NCBI RefSeq assembly: GCF_022347565.1
Contig: NZ_JAKRGH010000010.1
Coordinates: 62,001-126,000, forward strand
Length of the DNA stretch: 64,000 nt
Direction: 5' to 3'
From: Vibrio sp. Of7-15
GTDB lineage: Bacteria > Pseudomonadota > Gammaproteobacteria > Enterobacterales > Vibrionaceae
Under the pieces are notes generated by a model. The model had not been told where the DNA came from, did not search any database, and saw only the letters and a list, made by a program, of their open reading frames with translations. Below are positions 48,106-56,539 of the stretch, in pieces (the stretch's first letter is position 1; every line of letters begins with the position of its first letter). Both the position numbers and the translations under genes were made by a program.

Positions 48106-48702
48106 TTACTCCTCTAATACAGCCACTACGCATTGGTGATCCCAATCCAGTGGTGATGCGGTGAAATTGAGTTGAGTTGGGCTGATCACTTGATATTCAT
48201 AACGGCGGCAAGTGCGGCCATATTGTTGGATCAACTCTTCTAATAAATCGTAATTTTCAGATAACTGTGAATCGCTTAATCGAATGGTGATGATGTCCCA
48301 GTCTCGCTCGGGCACTCGCTCATCAATTTCCACTAGCCCAACACCTAAGCGATTAAAAATTCGAATAAACCCAGCTTTTTCCCCCGCATCTTTCGCGTTG
48401 ATAAAAGCAAATTTCACTCGTTTTCGAAATAGCTCTGTGGGCTCGTCTTTAAAGCGGTGAATGTCTCTGTCCCATGCCAGCACAGCCAAAAGTTTTTCAC
48501 TGCATGTCATTGGATCAAGCTGAGCTAAGGGGTATAGCAACCACCCCTTTACTTTTTTCCAAAACCCCATCACTCCATTCGCTAAAAAATGAGGCTCTTT
48601 TAGCTGCGTTGCTATGGTTTGGCCATCCATCCACCAAGGTACATTTTTATCGGGCAGTTCTGGGGCTAATTTACTGTGGTCCACAGCATCCGTTTTATCC
48701 AT
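48106..48702 (-). CDS. Baseplate tail protein I
   Basis: A protein of 198 residues. The ATG at 48702 follows GAGGTTCGCC; a start at 48714 is less likely. Family features include PWWMDGQTIATQLKEPHFL near the N-terminus, a central AWDRDIHRFKDEPTELFRKRVKFAFINAKDAG and a GVGLVEIDE stretch, as expected of P2 gpI-type wedge proteins. It overlaps the preceding J-type gene by 8 bases, in the usual J-I-fibre order. Confidence 0.82.
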   Translation of the reverse strand: MDKTDAVDHSKLAPELPDKNVPWWMDGQTIATQLKEPHFLANGVMGFWKKVKGWLLYPLAQLDPMTCSEKLLAVLAWDRDIHRFKDEPTELFRKRVKFAFINAKDAGEKAGFIRIFNRLGVGLVEIDERVPERDWDIITIRLSDSQLSENYDLLEELIQQYGRTCRRYEYQVISPTQLNFTASPLDWDHQCVVAVLEE

Positions 48703-49879
48703 GGCGAACCTCAACCTGGCTTAACCTTGGAATATTTAACGTGCTCACAATATCTGTATTCTCAAACTGTAAGCTCATTAAATCTTCACTCAGTTCTTGG
48801 TGGATTTGGGCCGTAAGCAAACTGAATGAAAAAGTCGACTTCGGGTACGTTCTTGTGACTTGCTGGTACGAATCACTTTCTCGAAACGCCGCACGGATCA
48901 TATTTTCAATCTGTGTTGTTAAGGCTTCTTTTCTTTCATCACTGATATTCGGCTTCGCCCATACCGTAACTTTGATTGCATGAGTCGTTTCTGGCAGAGC
49001 AAGACATAAAATATCATCTCCGTGGCCATGGTTGCCCTCTGCCATTACGTAATCATTCAGCTGTTCTAGCAAATGACTAGGCGTTGCGCCTACATCTAAT
49101 AATATATAGGCATTTGCCGTACCCGGACCTCTTGGGGCATCGTGCAAAAAGTAAATTTGATCGGTGCGAACCCCAGCCACCGCCGCCAGCATAGAACGGT
49201 ATATGGCATCGATGTGATACCGACCTACTACACTAAATTGATTCCGAATACGCAGAGATAACTCTTCGTCGTCTTCGGTATCCGCTCCTGTGGTTGTGAT
49301 CCAATCGTTCTGGTTTTCTGCATGAGTGATCCCAAATACCCCAACAGGCAGAACCGAGTAATAACCCGCAGGCAAGTTATAACCAGCCCCTGCTTGTTCC
49401 GCTTCACACAGAACGAGCCCACTTTTCTGATTAGCCGCAATCAAAACATCTTCTACCACAATTAAGCGATACACTTTATCTTCAATGCGCGCCGTTTCTA
49501 CCACTGTTCCTTTCGGTATTACGATTGGGTTTTCAGGTTTATCTTTAAAAAACGCCACCACACCGCGTGTTTTACTGGCCGCTTTTCGTTCTAAATCCAC
49601 ATCCCATGCTTTTAGATCTAAGTACATACCTTGTGCTGTCGCGGCAAACGTATTAGGCAATACGTGATTAGCTAACAGCTTATCGATCAGCCATTCTGTT
49701 GGGGTGACCGCAATGGCTTTAACCAAACGCCAAAATGGTGACATACGATTATCATTGCTGACTTTACTGCCTGCTGCTTTTACCTCCTTTTCAAGCTCTA
49801 TGGCAATGGCTTCTTCGGTTGTTGGGATCCCTTCTGAAGCAATCACCTCTTTAAAATTCACTGTTGGTCGATTATTCAT
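48695..49879 (-). CDS. Baseplate assembly protein J
   Basis: A protein of 394 residues from the baseplate J/gp47 family. It has GTVVETARIEDKVYRLI, the conserved TTGADTEDDEELSLRIRNQ segment near 195-215, GVRTDQIYFLHDAPRGPGTANAYIL and a C-terminal ITVWAKPNISDE-type domain near 300 (VTVWAKPNISDERKEAL). J proteins form the wedge ring of contractile-tail baseplates. It begins 2 bases after the end of the upstream DUF2590-like gene. Confidence 0.88.
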   Translation of the reverse strand: MNNRPTVNFKEVIASEGIPTTEEAIAIELEKEVKAAGSKVSNDNRMSPFWRLVKAIAVTPTEWLIDKLLANHVLPNTFAATAQGMYLDLKAWDVDLERKAASKTRGVVAFFKDKPENPIVIPKGTVVETARIEDKVYRLIVVEDVLIAANQKSGLVLCEAEQAGAGYNLPAGYYSVLPVGVFGITHAENQNDWITTTGADTEDDEELSLRIRNQFSVVGRYHIDAIYRSMLAAVAGVRTDQIYFLHDAPRGPGTANAYILLDVGATPSHLLEQLNDYVMAEGNHGHGDDILCLALPETTHAIKVTVWAKPNISDERKEALTTQIENMIRAAFRESDSYQQVTRTYPKSTFSFSLLTAQIHQELSEDLMSLQFENTDIVSTLNIPRLSQVEVRHG

Positions 49880-49880
49880 A

Positions 49881-50204
49881 CTATGTGACCTCCACTCTTA
49901 TTTCCCTGTAATCGACAGTTTGGGCAAACAGCCAAAGGGCACCAGATTCTTGCTCGTTAACTTCGGCGGTTCCGGGCTCAATGCGCTCGTCCACTTCAAT
50001 CAACATTTCAATGCGGGTAAGTACATCCGCTCGAAGGGTTCGATTGCGTTCTGCTTGTAACTCCCGTAGTAACCCACTTTCCATAATGGCGTGTTTAATA
50101 TCTTGGGCGATGCTGTTGCGATCGGCGGTATAAATTGGCTGCTGCCCTGCATCAAAGTCGATACCGCCATCTGTCACTAACAGATCGACATAGTTTTCAC
50201 TCAT
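49881..50204 (-). CDS. Small baseplate protein (DUF2590/gp25-like)
   Basis: A protein of 107 residues, MSENYVDLLVTDGGIDFDAG onward. Its features, the TDGGIDFDAGQQPIYTADRNSIAQDIKHAIMESGLL segment and the C-terminal YREIRVEVT, are of the family annotated DUF2590 in HP1-like phages, in the position of P2 gpW/gp25. The ATG overlaps the end of the tape-measure gene (ATGA junction); longer starts run into that gene. A gp25-like protein initiates the wedge and primes sheath assembly. Confidence 0.75.
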   Translation of the reverse strand: MSENYVDLLVTDGGIDFDAGQQPIYTADRNSIAQDIKHAIMESGLLRELQAERNRTLRADVLTRIEMLIEVDERIEPGTAEVNEQESGALWLFAQTVDYREIRVEVT

Positions 50205-52507
50205 GGCGTATTCATCTCCATCCATTCTGCGAGTTGTGCTGGCGTAAACGGCTGCTGTTGGTTGATATGCACATCCCCAACATGCTGAGTTCGGCTGTTG
50301 TCCGTTGTACAACCAGTGCTCTCTTTTAGCTGTTCAGCTACTGGCTTCTGATTTCTTGCTCCGGGGCGTAAGTAATCATTAATTGGCTGATTGATCCGCT
50401 CTGCTCGTTCTGGCTCAAGTTCAGTTGTTGGTACTTTTGTTCCTGGCACCAAAGCACCGTAATTCACTGCGCCATTAATGACGGGTAAATCAGTCTGCTG
50501 TGAACGCTGGTCATAGTAATGGTGCTGACCTTGAGAACCAGCTTCTTTTGATACCGAAAGTGCCGATGACAAAGCTGGGTCATTTGCTGCTACACTGGTG
50601 TGATGTGTTCCTTGTAAAGGCAATGGTTGCTGAGACCCACTTACTGGATAGTTTTCCCACACTTGGTAACCACCTGTACCGACAGAAGGGCCATAATCCA
50701 TTGGCATGTTTGGCATTCCAGAATTAGCAACAATGCCTTGGGTTTGTAACGGTAACTTAGCAGCCCCAGAACTGTGCATTGGCTCTGAAGTCATTTTCCC
50801 TGTTAAGTATGGAGACTCACCGACTGATTGTTGCTTAATATGAGTATTAACTATGGCTTCATCTGGAAGATTTGGCTCAGGTATCGAGTTATCATCCGTT
50901 TTAATATTAATAAACGGTATCATATTTAACTTATCGATTAACCAGTCAATCTTCTCTCCTACAGTATCAAGAGAGGTGAAATCAGCCAAAGCTGCTTTTA
51001 AGTCATCCCAGAAATAAATTAGAGCAGCAACAACCCCAATTACTGCCAGAAGGCCTAGAGCCACAGGCAACATAGCAAGGTTAAGGGTATGCATTATCAT
51101 CACAAAACCTAAGCATGATAAACGCGCGGCTCTCATCAAAGTAGTATAAAGTGAAACTGCTTTCGCCCATCCTCCCATCATAAGTTGAGAAAAGGCCACG
51201 ATCATGTTCCAAGCAATTAAAGCTCCAATTACTCCTATAATTGCTAACGTTATTCCCCCCAAAATCTGAGCCAGAATAGGAAATTCTTGAGTCCAACCAA
51301 CCACTTTCATTACACCATCGGCCATCACTCCCACTACAGCAGTAATGGCAGGTAATACTGAACCAAACACGACAGCTTGCATGGCAAACCAGCTGGATTC
51401 TAAACGCTGAAATTGATCGACTGTAGCACTAGCCATATCGTTCATTTCTTCAAAGCCACTAAGCTTTCCAAGCTCCCCTGCTTCTTTCAGAGCACCTGAA
51501 ACGTCTGATGTAGCTTTAACTTCAGGTATTTGGAGCTTAACCTGAGTTTTATTCAGCAGCTCTGTTTGACCAATTAACGCGTTGATCACCTCCATTGCAT
51601 TTGCACCACTTGAAGGGCCGGATCCCGCTACAGTGAAAGCTGCTGTGATCTTACTCATGTCTGCCGCATTAAGCTCACCATACTTTCCTTTGATGGCTTC
51701 TAAGATCTCGTACATTGGGAGCAACTTTCCGCTTTGATCAGTAAATGTTAGATCAAGCTCTCCAGCTGCCCTCAAAGCCCCATTTAAAAAAGCTTCGTAT
51801 TTCTCACCAGATTCCACCCCTGGCATTGTGCTACCCAACATGCCAAGTACTGCGATCTGCTCTGACATATCAATGCCATGAGCCGAGCCTGCATTATCTA
51901 GCCCCTGAATGCCTAACGTTAAACTTTGTGCAGATGCACCGGTTAACTTCGTTGCTTGTGCGGTCATACCAGCCAATTGCTTCGACCAATCTAAAACCCC
52001 GATTTTATCCGCGCTTTCTTTAAACGTTGAATACATGGTACTCATGTACTGAGCGGCTTCTTGGGTATCACTTTTAATGGCCACCGCCAGAACAGCAGAC
52101 ACATCGGTGATCCCAATCAGATCTTCATTGGTCAGCTTGGCCGCTTCTCCCATGCTCGTTTTCATGTGATAAGAAGCAACAAGAAACTCTTCCGATGTTT
52201 TTCCATATTTGCCTGCAAATTCATGGGCCTTTTGCGTTAGCTGTTCGAGATCGTCTTTTACCACGCCAAGCGATTTCATGTCCCCCATGACTCTGTCCAT
52301 TTGAATAGCGGGCGTTAAAATAGACTGCAACCCGGCAACCAAAGAACTCGCATCGCTGGCCATTTGTCCCCAGGTTTTTTGACTTTCTTTCGCGGTATTC
52401 TGAAATGACAGCCTAAGATCATCCATGGATTTACTTATCTGTGAAGTCGCTGTGGTTACCTGGTTAATGGCTGACGTTTGCATCCAAACATCCATACATG
52501 TGCTCAC
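50201..52507 (-). CDS. Tail tape measure protein
   Basis: A protein of 768 residues. The GTG start at 52507 follows AAGGAG by 9 bases. The N-terminal region is the tape-measure core of tail proteins (TSAINQVTTATSQISKSMDDL, then a TP901-like region with SEEFLVASYHMKTSMGEA and LTGASAQSLTLGIQGLDNAG). Membrane-like helices lie near 385-430 and 450-505, including LAQILGGITLAIIGVIGALIA and AVIGVVAALIYFW. The C-terminal ~200 residues are Pro/Gln/Ser-rich and end FTPAQLAEWMEMNTP. The length sets the tail at about 110-115 nm by the usual 1.5 angstrom per residue rule, which is inference. Confidence 0.9.
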   Translation of the reverse strand: MSTCMDVWMQTSAINQVTTATSQISKSMDDLRLSFQNTAKESQKTWGQMASDASSLVAGLQSILTPAIQMDRVMGDMKSLGVVKDDLEQLTQKAHEFAGKYGKTSEEFLVASYHMKTSMGEAAKLTNEDLIGITDVSAVLAVAIKSDTQEAAQYMSTMYSTFKESADKIGVLDWSKQLAGMTAQATKLTGASAQSLTLGIQGLDNAGSAHGIDMSEQIAVLGMLGSTMPGVESGEKYEAFLNGALRAAGELDLTFTDQSGKLLPMYEILEAIKGKYGELNAADMSKITAAFTVAGSGPSSGANAMEVINALIGQTELLNKTQVKLQIPEVKATSDVSGALKEAGELGKLSGFEEMNDMASATVDQFQRLESSWFAMQAVVFGSVLPAITAVVGVMADGVMKVVGWTQEFPILAQILGGITLAIIGVIGALIAWNMIVAFSQLMMGGWAKAVSLYTTLMRAARLSCLGFVMIMHTLNLAMLPVALGLLAVIGVVAALIYFWDDLKAALADFTSLDTVGEKIDWLIDKLNMIPFINIKTDDNSIPEPNLPDEAIVNTHIKQQSVGESPYLTGKMTSEPMHSSGAAKLPLQTQGIVANSGMPNMPMDYGPSVGTGGYQVWENYPVSGSQQPLPLQGTHHTSVAANDPALSSALSVSKEAGSQGQHHYYDQRSQQTDLPVINGAVNYGALVPGTKVPTTELEPERAERINQPINDYLRPGARNQKPVAEQLKESTGCTTDNSRTQHVGDVHINQQQPFTPAQLAEWMEMNTP

Positions 52508-52513
52508 TGATGA

Positions 52514-52700
52514 CTACTCCTTACTAAAAGCGAGTGCAATTCCGCTCGCAACAATCTCGGCGTGGTGCTTATCCAGCCACAACGCACGAGCTAAGTTTTC
52601 TGTGGTATCGGGTTGCTGAGGTAAATAATGGGCCCTGAGCGTTAAGGCCTGCTCTAGCCCATTATTTTCAATCGCTTTGGCGTGTTTTATGAGTTTTTTA
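52514..52700 (-). CDS. Frameshift extension of the tail assembly chaperone (long form, -1 frame)
   Basis: This is read only after a -1 shift at the slippery site near 52693. It adds about 58 residues, ending LDKHHAEIVASGIALAFSKE, and stops at 52514 just before the ribosome site of the tape measure. It has no start codon or ribosome site of its own, is coding-like in composition, and has no stop for the full length, so programmed frameshifting is the natural reading. The stimulatory element is not determined here. Confidence 0.8.
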
Positions 52701-52947
52701 CTTCGATATCCAAATCACCTTCAAAAATCTCATTCACCTTAGCAATCAGACGCAAGACTGCACCAGGGAGTTTCAGTACTTCGTCTAACTTGGCTTTATC
52801 GTCTTTATGTACGATACGGCGTAAATAGTTCGTAGAAGGTGCCACTTTGTCATTCGGCATCATTTCATTAATGTATTTGTTGTACGCTGACAGTTCTGGT
52901 TGAAAACGAAGTTCTTGGCCTGCTGCTGTTAATACGATGTTTTTCAT
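52687..52947 (-). CDS. Tail assembly chaperone (short form)
   Basis: A protein of 86 residues starting MKNIVLTAAGQELRFQPEL at 52947; a longer frame to 53013 overlaps the previous gene. It ends GDLDIEVKNS. Just before its stop is the heptamer A-AAA-AAC in the zero frame (52693-52699), a classic -1 slippery site. A -1 shift gives LIKHAKAIENNGLEQALT...VASGIALAFSKE and ends at 52514. It lies between the lysis block and the tape measure, where P2 gpE and its frameshifted E+E' form are encoded. The short and long forms are thought to coat the tape measure during tail assembly. Confidence 0.85.
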   Translation of the reverse strand: MKNIVLTAAGQELRFQPELSAYNKYINEMMPNDKVAPSTNYLRRIVHKDDKAKLDEVLKLPGAVLRLIAKVNEIFEGDLDIEVKNS

Positions 52948-52948
52948 G

Positions 52949-53182
52949 TTATTTCTCTTTTTTAAGTAATTCAGATAAGCGGTCAAACCCAGATTCCATC
53001 TGGCGTTCAACACGTACGGTTAAGTCTTTTAATTCATTTTTAGTTGCCATATAACGAGCAACGTGAAGTTTGTGATCAGATAACTCTTTAGAGAGCCTAA
53101 ATAAATAGCCAATCAAGATGCTAGATAGCAACGTTAAAAACGATGCCACTCCCACTAAAGCGTTTATCCAGCTTGGATCCAT
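52949..53182 (-). CDS. Small membrane protein of the lysis block
   Basis: A protein of 77 residues with one membrane helix (about 8-28, NALVGVASFLTLLSSILIGYLF) and a C-terminal charged coiled coil (ELSDHKLHVARYMATKNELKDL...). This is the shape of phage i-spanins or of membrane proteins next to holins. It overlaps the preceding gene by about 19 bases. Which lysis step it serves is inferred from position only. Confidence 0.65.
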   Translation of the reverse strand: MDPSWINALVGVASFLTLLSSILIGYLFRLSKELSDHKLHVARYMATKNELKDLTVRVERQMESGFDRLSELLKKEK

Positions 53183-53415
53183 GGCTTCTCCTTCTGTGGA
53201 ATTTCTTTAAGCCCTTTTCCTTGCAATGAGGCAATCACATCATCGACAGTGCCTTGCACAACATCGTTGGTGGTGAGCTTTTTCAAGGTTTCTAGCCCCC
53301 ACACCACCGAACGAGTCGCAAAACGCTCTAAAACTACTTTCCAAGTAATTTTCAATGCGATGCCTTTCAGTACTTCCCACAAGGTTTTTCCAAGAACCCC
53401 TGTAATAAAAGGCAT
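53164..53415 (-). CDS. Small lysis-block protein, 83 residues
   Basis: It starts MPFITGVLGKTLWEVLKGIALKI. The N-terminal half is amphipathic or weakly hydrophobic (KTLWEVLKGIALKITWKVVLERF) and the C-terminal half is charged (TTNDVVQGTVDDVIASLQGK). It lies between the M15 endolysin and the membrane protein. Its function is unknown; a holin-like or pinholin role is possible, but the hydrophobicity is low for a holin. Confidence 0.6.
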   Translation of the reverse strand: MPFITGVLGKTLWEVLKGIALKITWKVVLERFATRSVVWGLETLKKLTTNDVVQGTVDDVIASLQGKGLKEIPQKEKPWIQAG

Positions 53416-53424
53416 ATTGCCCTC

Positions 53425-53808
53425 CTATGGGTATACAGTGCGACACAGCTGGAAGTGAGGGCCATCTTTAAATGTTTTCCAATCTCCACCCCATTCAATG
53501 GTAACGCCAAGCTCAGCCGCAGCTGTTTTCATTGCTCTGGCAATCTGGTGGTATAAAGGCCAACTCCAATCAATGCGCCCGTGAACATAAGCCCCTAAGT
53601 CCACCGCATGGCCTGTTAAATGTCGGCTACGTAAGGTTTTTGAAGCCCCTTTTTCCACCAATGCTTGTTGTCGCTCTGGTGTACGAAGCCCTTCCAGTAC
53701 TGAAAAATCCACTTCGGTGATTTCAATAGCACGTTCAACCACTTTCACCAGATCAGAATGCACACCCTGTAAGCGCGTTTTAGAACGGTGACTTAATACA
53801 AAGCTCAT
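53425..53808 (-). CDS. M15-family peptidase, endolysin
   Basis: A protein of 127 residues that cleaves peptidoglycan cross-links. It has the full zinc signature of the LAS/M15 family: SRHLTGHAVDLGAYVHG (first His and Asp ligands) and IEWGGDWKTFKDGPHFQL (general base region and second His). No signal peptide is present, so export would need a holin. It lies just upstream of the small lysis proteins and downstream of the tube gene, as in HP1/K139-like phages. In a tailocin it would serve to release particles by lysis of the producer. Confidence 0.9.
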   Translation of the reverse strand: MSFVLSHRSKTRLQGVHSDLVKVVERAIEITEVDFSVLEGLRTPERQQALVEKGASKTLRSRHLTGHAVDLGAYVHGRIDWSWPLYHQIARAMKTAAAELGVTIEWGGDWKTFKDGPHFQLCRTVYP

Positions 53809-53831
53809 AGTTTTACTCCCAGCTGCGTGGC

Positions 53832-54287
53832 TTAGCCGATCAAGTTACGAACGTCGTAACCACTTAGGTATGACACACCGTCGATGTGGATAAAGTTAGG
53901 ATCTGTTACTAAACCTTTCACTTTGTGTTTTGATTTGTCCACCGATGACGGATCAATATCCAGTAAGCTATCAATCATCAGTTTCACGCCATACACTTCT
54001 ATTTTTAGCTCTTCACTACCCGTATTTGCGTAGAAGATACAGTCATGTGGGCGAATGCTACGCCAGCTGCCTGCCGATTTGGCCGCTTCACCCAACAGCT
54101 TAAAGTTTTTGGTATCCAGCTCGTATTCCAGCTCAGCACTTACTGCACCGTCGGTATAACCATCTGGCACACCACGTGTTTTTGCTACGTCTGATTCATC
54201 TGAAATACTAACGGATGCTTTTTCCACATGAACTAAAATGCCGTGGATATCGATATCGAAACTAACACCTGAAATTCGTTTTTCCAT
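53832..54287 (-). CDS. Major tail tube protein
   Basis: A protein of 151 residues of the FII-type tube family, MEKRISGVSFDIDIHGILVH onward, with VPDGYTDGAVSAELEYELDTKNF in the middle and a beta-strand rich C-terminus (VKLMIDSLLDIDPSS, then HIDGVSYLSGYD). The start ATG overlaps the stop of the sheath gene by one base. The protein stacks in rings inside the sheath and makes the puncturing tube. Confidence 0.88.
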   Translation of the reverse strand: MEKRISGVSFDIDIHGILVHVEKASVSISDESDVAKTRGVPDGYTDGAVSAELEYELDTKNFKLLGEAAKSAGSWRSIRPHDCIFYANTGSEELKIEVYGVKLMIDSLLDIDPSSVDKSKHKVKGLVTDPNFIHIDGVSYLSGYDVRNLIG

Positions 54288-55402
54288 TAAATGTCTCCTG
54301 GGTTGCTAAGATCTAACATTAAGTTGGCTGTAATTTTTTTCGGGCAATCTTTTGGTTTTGCCGACAGGTAAATAACAACAGAGTTTTTACTTTCCCAAAC
54401 AATGGAAATGTCGTCTGATTTTGGTGATTCAATTTCACCCGGCATCACCAATTGGCCAACACTGCCACTCACGGCCATTTCACGTAGTGGACGGCAATAA
54501 CGCTGTTGAGCACGAGCCGTGCTGCTAGGACTGCTGTTAAAAGAGCGATCACCAATATCAGCAATGGCAATTAAACGAATACGACGGGCAATTTTGTCCA
54601 TAATGCGGCGATATTCGATCACCTGGTAATCACCGCCTTCCACATCAAGCAGACGGCCATCAGCCCAGTAGATACCATCGTAATCAGGGAACCATGCTGG
54701 AACCGATAAACGATTTTGTTCTAGTGTTTGCAATGTTGCCGTGGTTAGCTCTGCGCCAGCACTATCAACAGGCAAAGTAACATCACCCACCAGCGGGCCT
54801 GTTTTAATGCGCATTGGTGTATCGGCAATAGATGCCATGCGATTACATAAACGGCCCATCAACTTACCCAGTGCATCTGGGAAGATTTGTGGTACCAGCA
54901 TTACGCCATCAGCGGCAATACCATCTTGAATAGCGACAGTTGCCACTTCGTAATCAGCCCAAGTTTGGGTTTTGGTATCAATACCTGGTGCGCACAATGC
55001 CATCCATGTCCAGCGACCATATTTAGCAATCAGCTCATGATAAAGCGCTTGTGCTGTTGTAATGGTGGCTTGATTAGCCGTTGGAATACACAATGCAACC
55101 GCTTCAAAGCTTTGTGTTTGCTGAGCAACCTTAACCGCTTCAACCCACTCTTCTTCCGCAGCAACCACCGACACCGCTGCTGTCCAATTCTGACCACCAT
55201 TTTGCATAGCGGCCATTACATTTGCTTTCAGTTCAGAATCAGATTCGCCGAGTAATTCGTCAAAATCAGATTGAGTATTTACTGAAAGTAACTTACCCAC
55301 ATTTTTAGTACCTAAGCCGACAAAAAGCACATGACGTTCAACTTCCGTCACTGGCCCCTGCATCAGGTTTAGGGTGTTTACTTGTACGATTGGCCACGCC
55401 AT
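54287..55402 (-). CDS. Contractile tail sheath protein
   Basis: A protein of 371 residues of the FI-type sheath family. It starts MAWPIVQVNTLNLMQGPVTE at 55402 with GGGGAATAAAA before it; the longer frame to 55426 is unsupported. Features include NVMAAMQNGGQNWTAAVSVV, MALCAPGIDTKTQTWADYE, and YDGIYWADGRLLDVEGGDYQ. It is near the 396 residues of P2 FI and intact. It polymerises around the tube and contracts to drive the tube through a target envelope. As the first gene of the tail block, it follows an 858-base gene-free gap where head genes would normally lie. Confidence 0.93.
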   Translation of the reverse strand: MAWPIVQVNTLNLMQGPVTEVERHVLFVGLGTKNVGKLLSVNTQSDFDELLGESDSELKANVMAAMQNGGQNWTAAVSVVAAEEEWVEAVKVAQQTQSFEAVALCIPTANQATITTAQALYHELIAKYGRWTWMALCAPGIDTKTQTWADYEVATVAIQDGIAADGVMLVPQIFPDALGKLMGRLCNRMASIADTPMRIKTGPLVGDVTLPVDSAGAELTTATLQTLEQNRLSVPAWFPDYDGIYWADGRLLDVEGGDYQVIEYRRIMDKIARRIRLIAIADIGDRSFNSSPSSTARAQQRYCRPLREMAVSGSVGQLVMPGEIESPKSDDISIVWESKNSVVIYLSAKPKDCPKKITANLMLDLSNPGDI

Positions 55403-56260
55403 TTTTATTCCCCTTTTTGGTTTCACACTTCACGAAAGCTTGTTTTCGTTGGAATAAAGAATACGTGTTTCTCGGTACTGGTTCATCTACTTCACTTCCG
55501 CCTAATTCGGATAATTAAAAAAACCGAACAACACCGAATTATTCTTAATAATTAATGATTTAAACAAAGTAAAACCAATCTTAAATGAGTGGTTTTTGCT
55601 CAAAAGAAACAGCCAATATCAATAAAAGGACAAGCATAGAAAGCAGTTCAAGAATAAAAATAAACGCAAAGATAGGGGGATAGAAGAAAAGTCGAAATAA
55701 GTCGTTACGTCGTCACTACTGAGTGGCTCTATAACTATATTACCCGCATGACACTAACAGCTTTACGGTCATCACTGTCTAGCACGATGACTCAAAAAAG
55801 AAGAGCTACATGTCTCAATGTCGCTGGCTGGAGAATTAACGGCCAAGATAAAAGAAAAAATCCAATGCCATGACAACAAGAAAGAAAAAGGTGGTAGCCA
55901 TTCGAACGAATAAAAGGCGCTAGAGGCACTCCATTTTAATGCCTAAATAGCTTTACGGTTTTCTTACAAAGCTCTCTACATGCTTATAAGAAGCTCTATA
56001 AGATAGAAATGAGTGAAGGGGGCACTCTGCCAAATGAACACTACTTGATATGATCCACTGTCATAACATGCTCAAAAAGAAGGGGCTTATCTTTATCCTT
56101 TTTCTATTGATTTCATCACTTAAAAAATAATATTTAAAAACAAAATAAAACATTGATTTTTCTATATAAAAAATCCTATTAAAAACACAACCACTGTATG
56201 AAAAAACAGTGCTTTTGTGGTATAATAAAATCCATAAGTTTGAATCAAAATGGATGTGTT
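55403..56260. other. Gene-free gap upstream of the sheath gene; capsid module missing
   Basis: 858 bases without a credible reading frame, AT-rich with short poly-A runs and no coding pattern. In P2/HP1-like phages portal, terminase, scaffold, capsid and completion genes sit between the early region and the sheath. None is here, nor elsewhere in the window. The region must carry the late promoter of the tail operon. An 8-bp inverted repeat TAATTCGG/CCGAATTA at 55503-55541 is a candidate regulator site. I searched by eye for the P2-type Ogr motif TGT-N12-ACA and did not find it. Confidence 0.7.
55503..55541. promoter_or_regulatory. Inverted repeat upstream of the tail operon, candidate regulator site
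   Basis: Perfect 8-bp arms TAATTCGG and CCGAATTA separated by 23 bases, with a third CCGAAC element between them. It lies about 100 bases before the sheath start, close to where late-activator sites are expected. Binding by the Ogr-like protein is speculation. Confidence 0.35.
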
Positions 56261-56512
56261 ATGCGAGTATTCTGCCCTGAATGTGGTGATAAAAGCCGTA
56301 TTCAAAAAACCAACCGAATTTCAAATAGCTATGCTGATCTATATTGCAGTTGCGGTGATCCTGAATGTGGCCATTCTTTTGTCATGAACTTAAGTTTTAG
56401 CCATACCCTCAGCCCTTCCGCTAAAACCTCCTCTCAAATGGCCATCGAGCTCCTAAAATCGTTAGCACCAGAACAGCGTAAAGAACTACAACAACAACTT
56501 TCCTCTTTATAA
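56261..56512 (+). CDS. Ogr/Delta-type zinc-finger late activator
   Basis: A protein of 83 residues starting MRVFCPECGDKSRIQKTNRI, followed by a second zinc-ligand cluster YCSCGDPECGHSFVMNLSF. P2 Ogr and P4 Delta are of this type: they recruit RNA polymerase to late promoters, and the four metal-binding cysteines are visible here (CPEC and CSCG/CGH). The ATG at 56261 has GGATG near it; the frame runs up to 56198 without support. On the plus strand, opposite to the tail operon, it is the likely activator of tail and lysis expression. Confidence 0.85.
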   Translation: MRVFCPECGDKSRIQKTNRISNSYADLYCSCGDPECGHSFVMNLSFSHTLSPSAKTSSQMAIELLKSLAPEQRKELQQQLSSL

Positions 56513-56522
56513 ATAAAAGAAA

Positions 56523-56539
56523 GCCCTCACTCAGAGGGC
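56523..56539 (+). terminator. Terminator after the Ogr-like gene
   Basis: A perfect 6-bp GC-rich stem GCCCTC/GAGGGC with a 5-base loop and a following CATTTTCT. It lies 10 bases past the Ogr stop and between convergent genes. Confidence 0.6.

Noticed and set aside
48474-48983. 169-codon plus-strand open frame
   Set aside because: It runs antisense to tail genes I and J, which have clear family motifs.
53164-53446. Two overlapping frames (53164-53415 and 53240-53446) in the lysis block
   Set aside because: The frame ending at 53240 overlaps the endolysin end and has poor composition; the 53164-53415 frame has the ATG start and operon fit.
41003-55402. Type VI secretion system
   Set aside because: A sheath and VgrG-like spike are present, but the sheath is a single P2-type protein and there are no TssJ/L/M, ClpV or Hcp genes; gpJ and gpI and a fibre mark a phage tail.
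41003-55402. Extracellular contractile injection system of the Afp/PVC type
   Set aside because: No AAA+ ATPase, no multiple tube or sheath paralogues, and lysis plus phage-control genes are linked, so a phage-derived tailocin is the better reading.
55403-56260. P2-type late-promoter motif TGT-N12-ACA
   Set aside because: Read by eye across the gap on both strands (the motif is palindromic) and not found.
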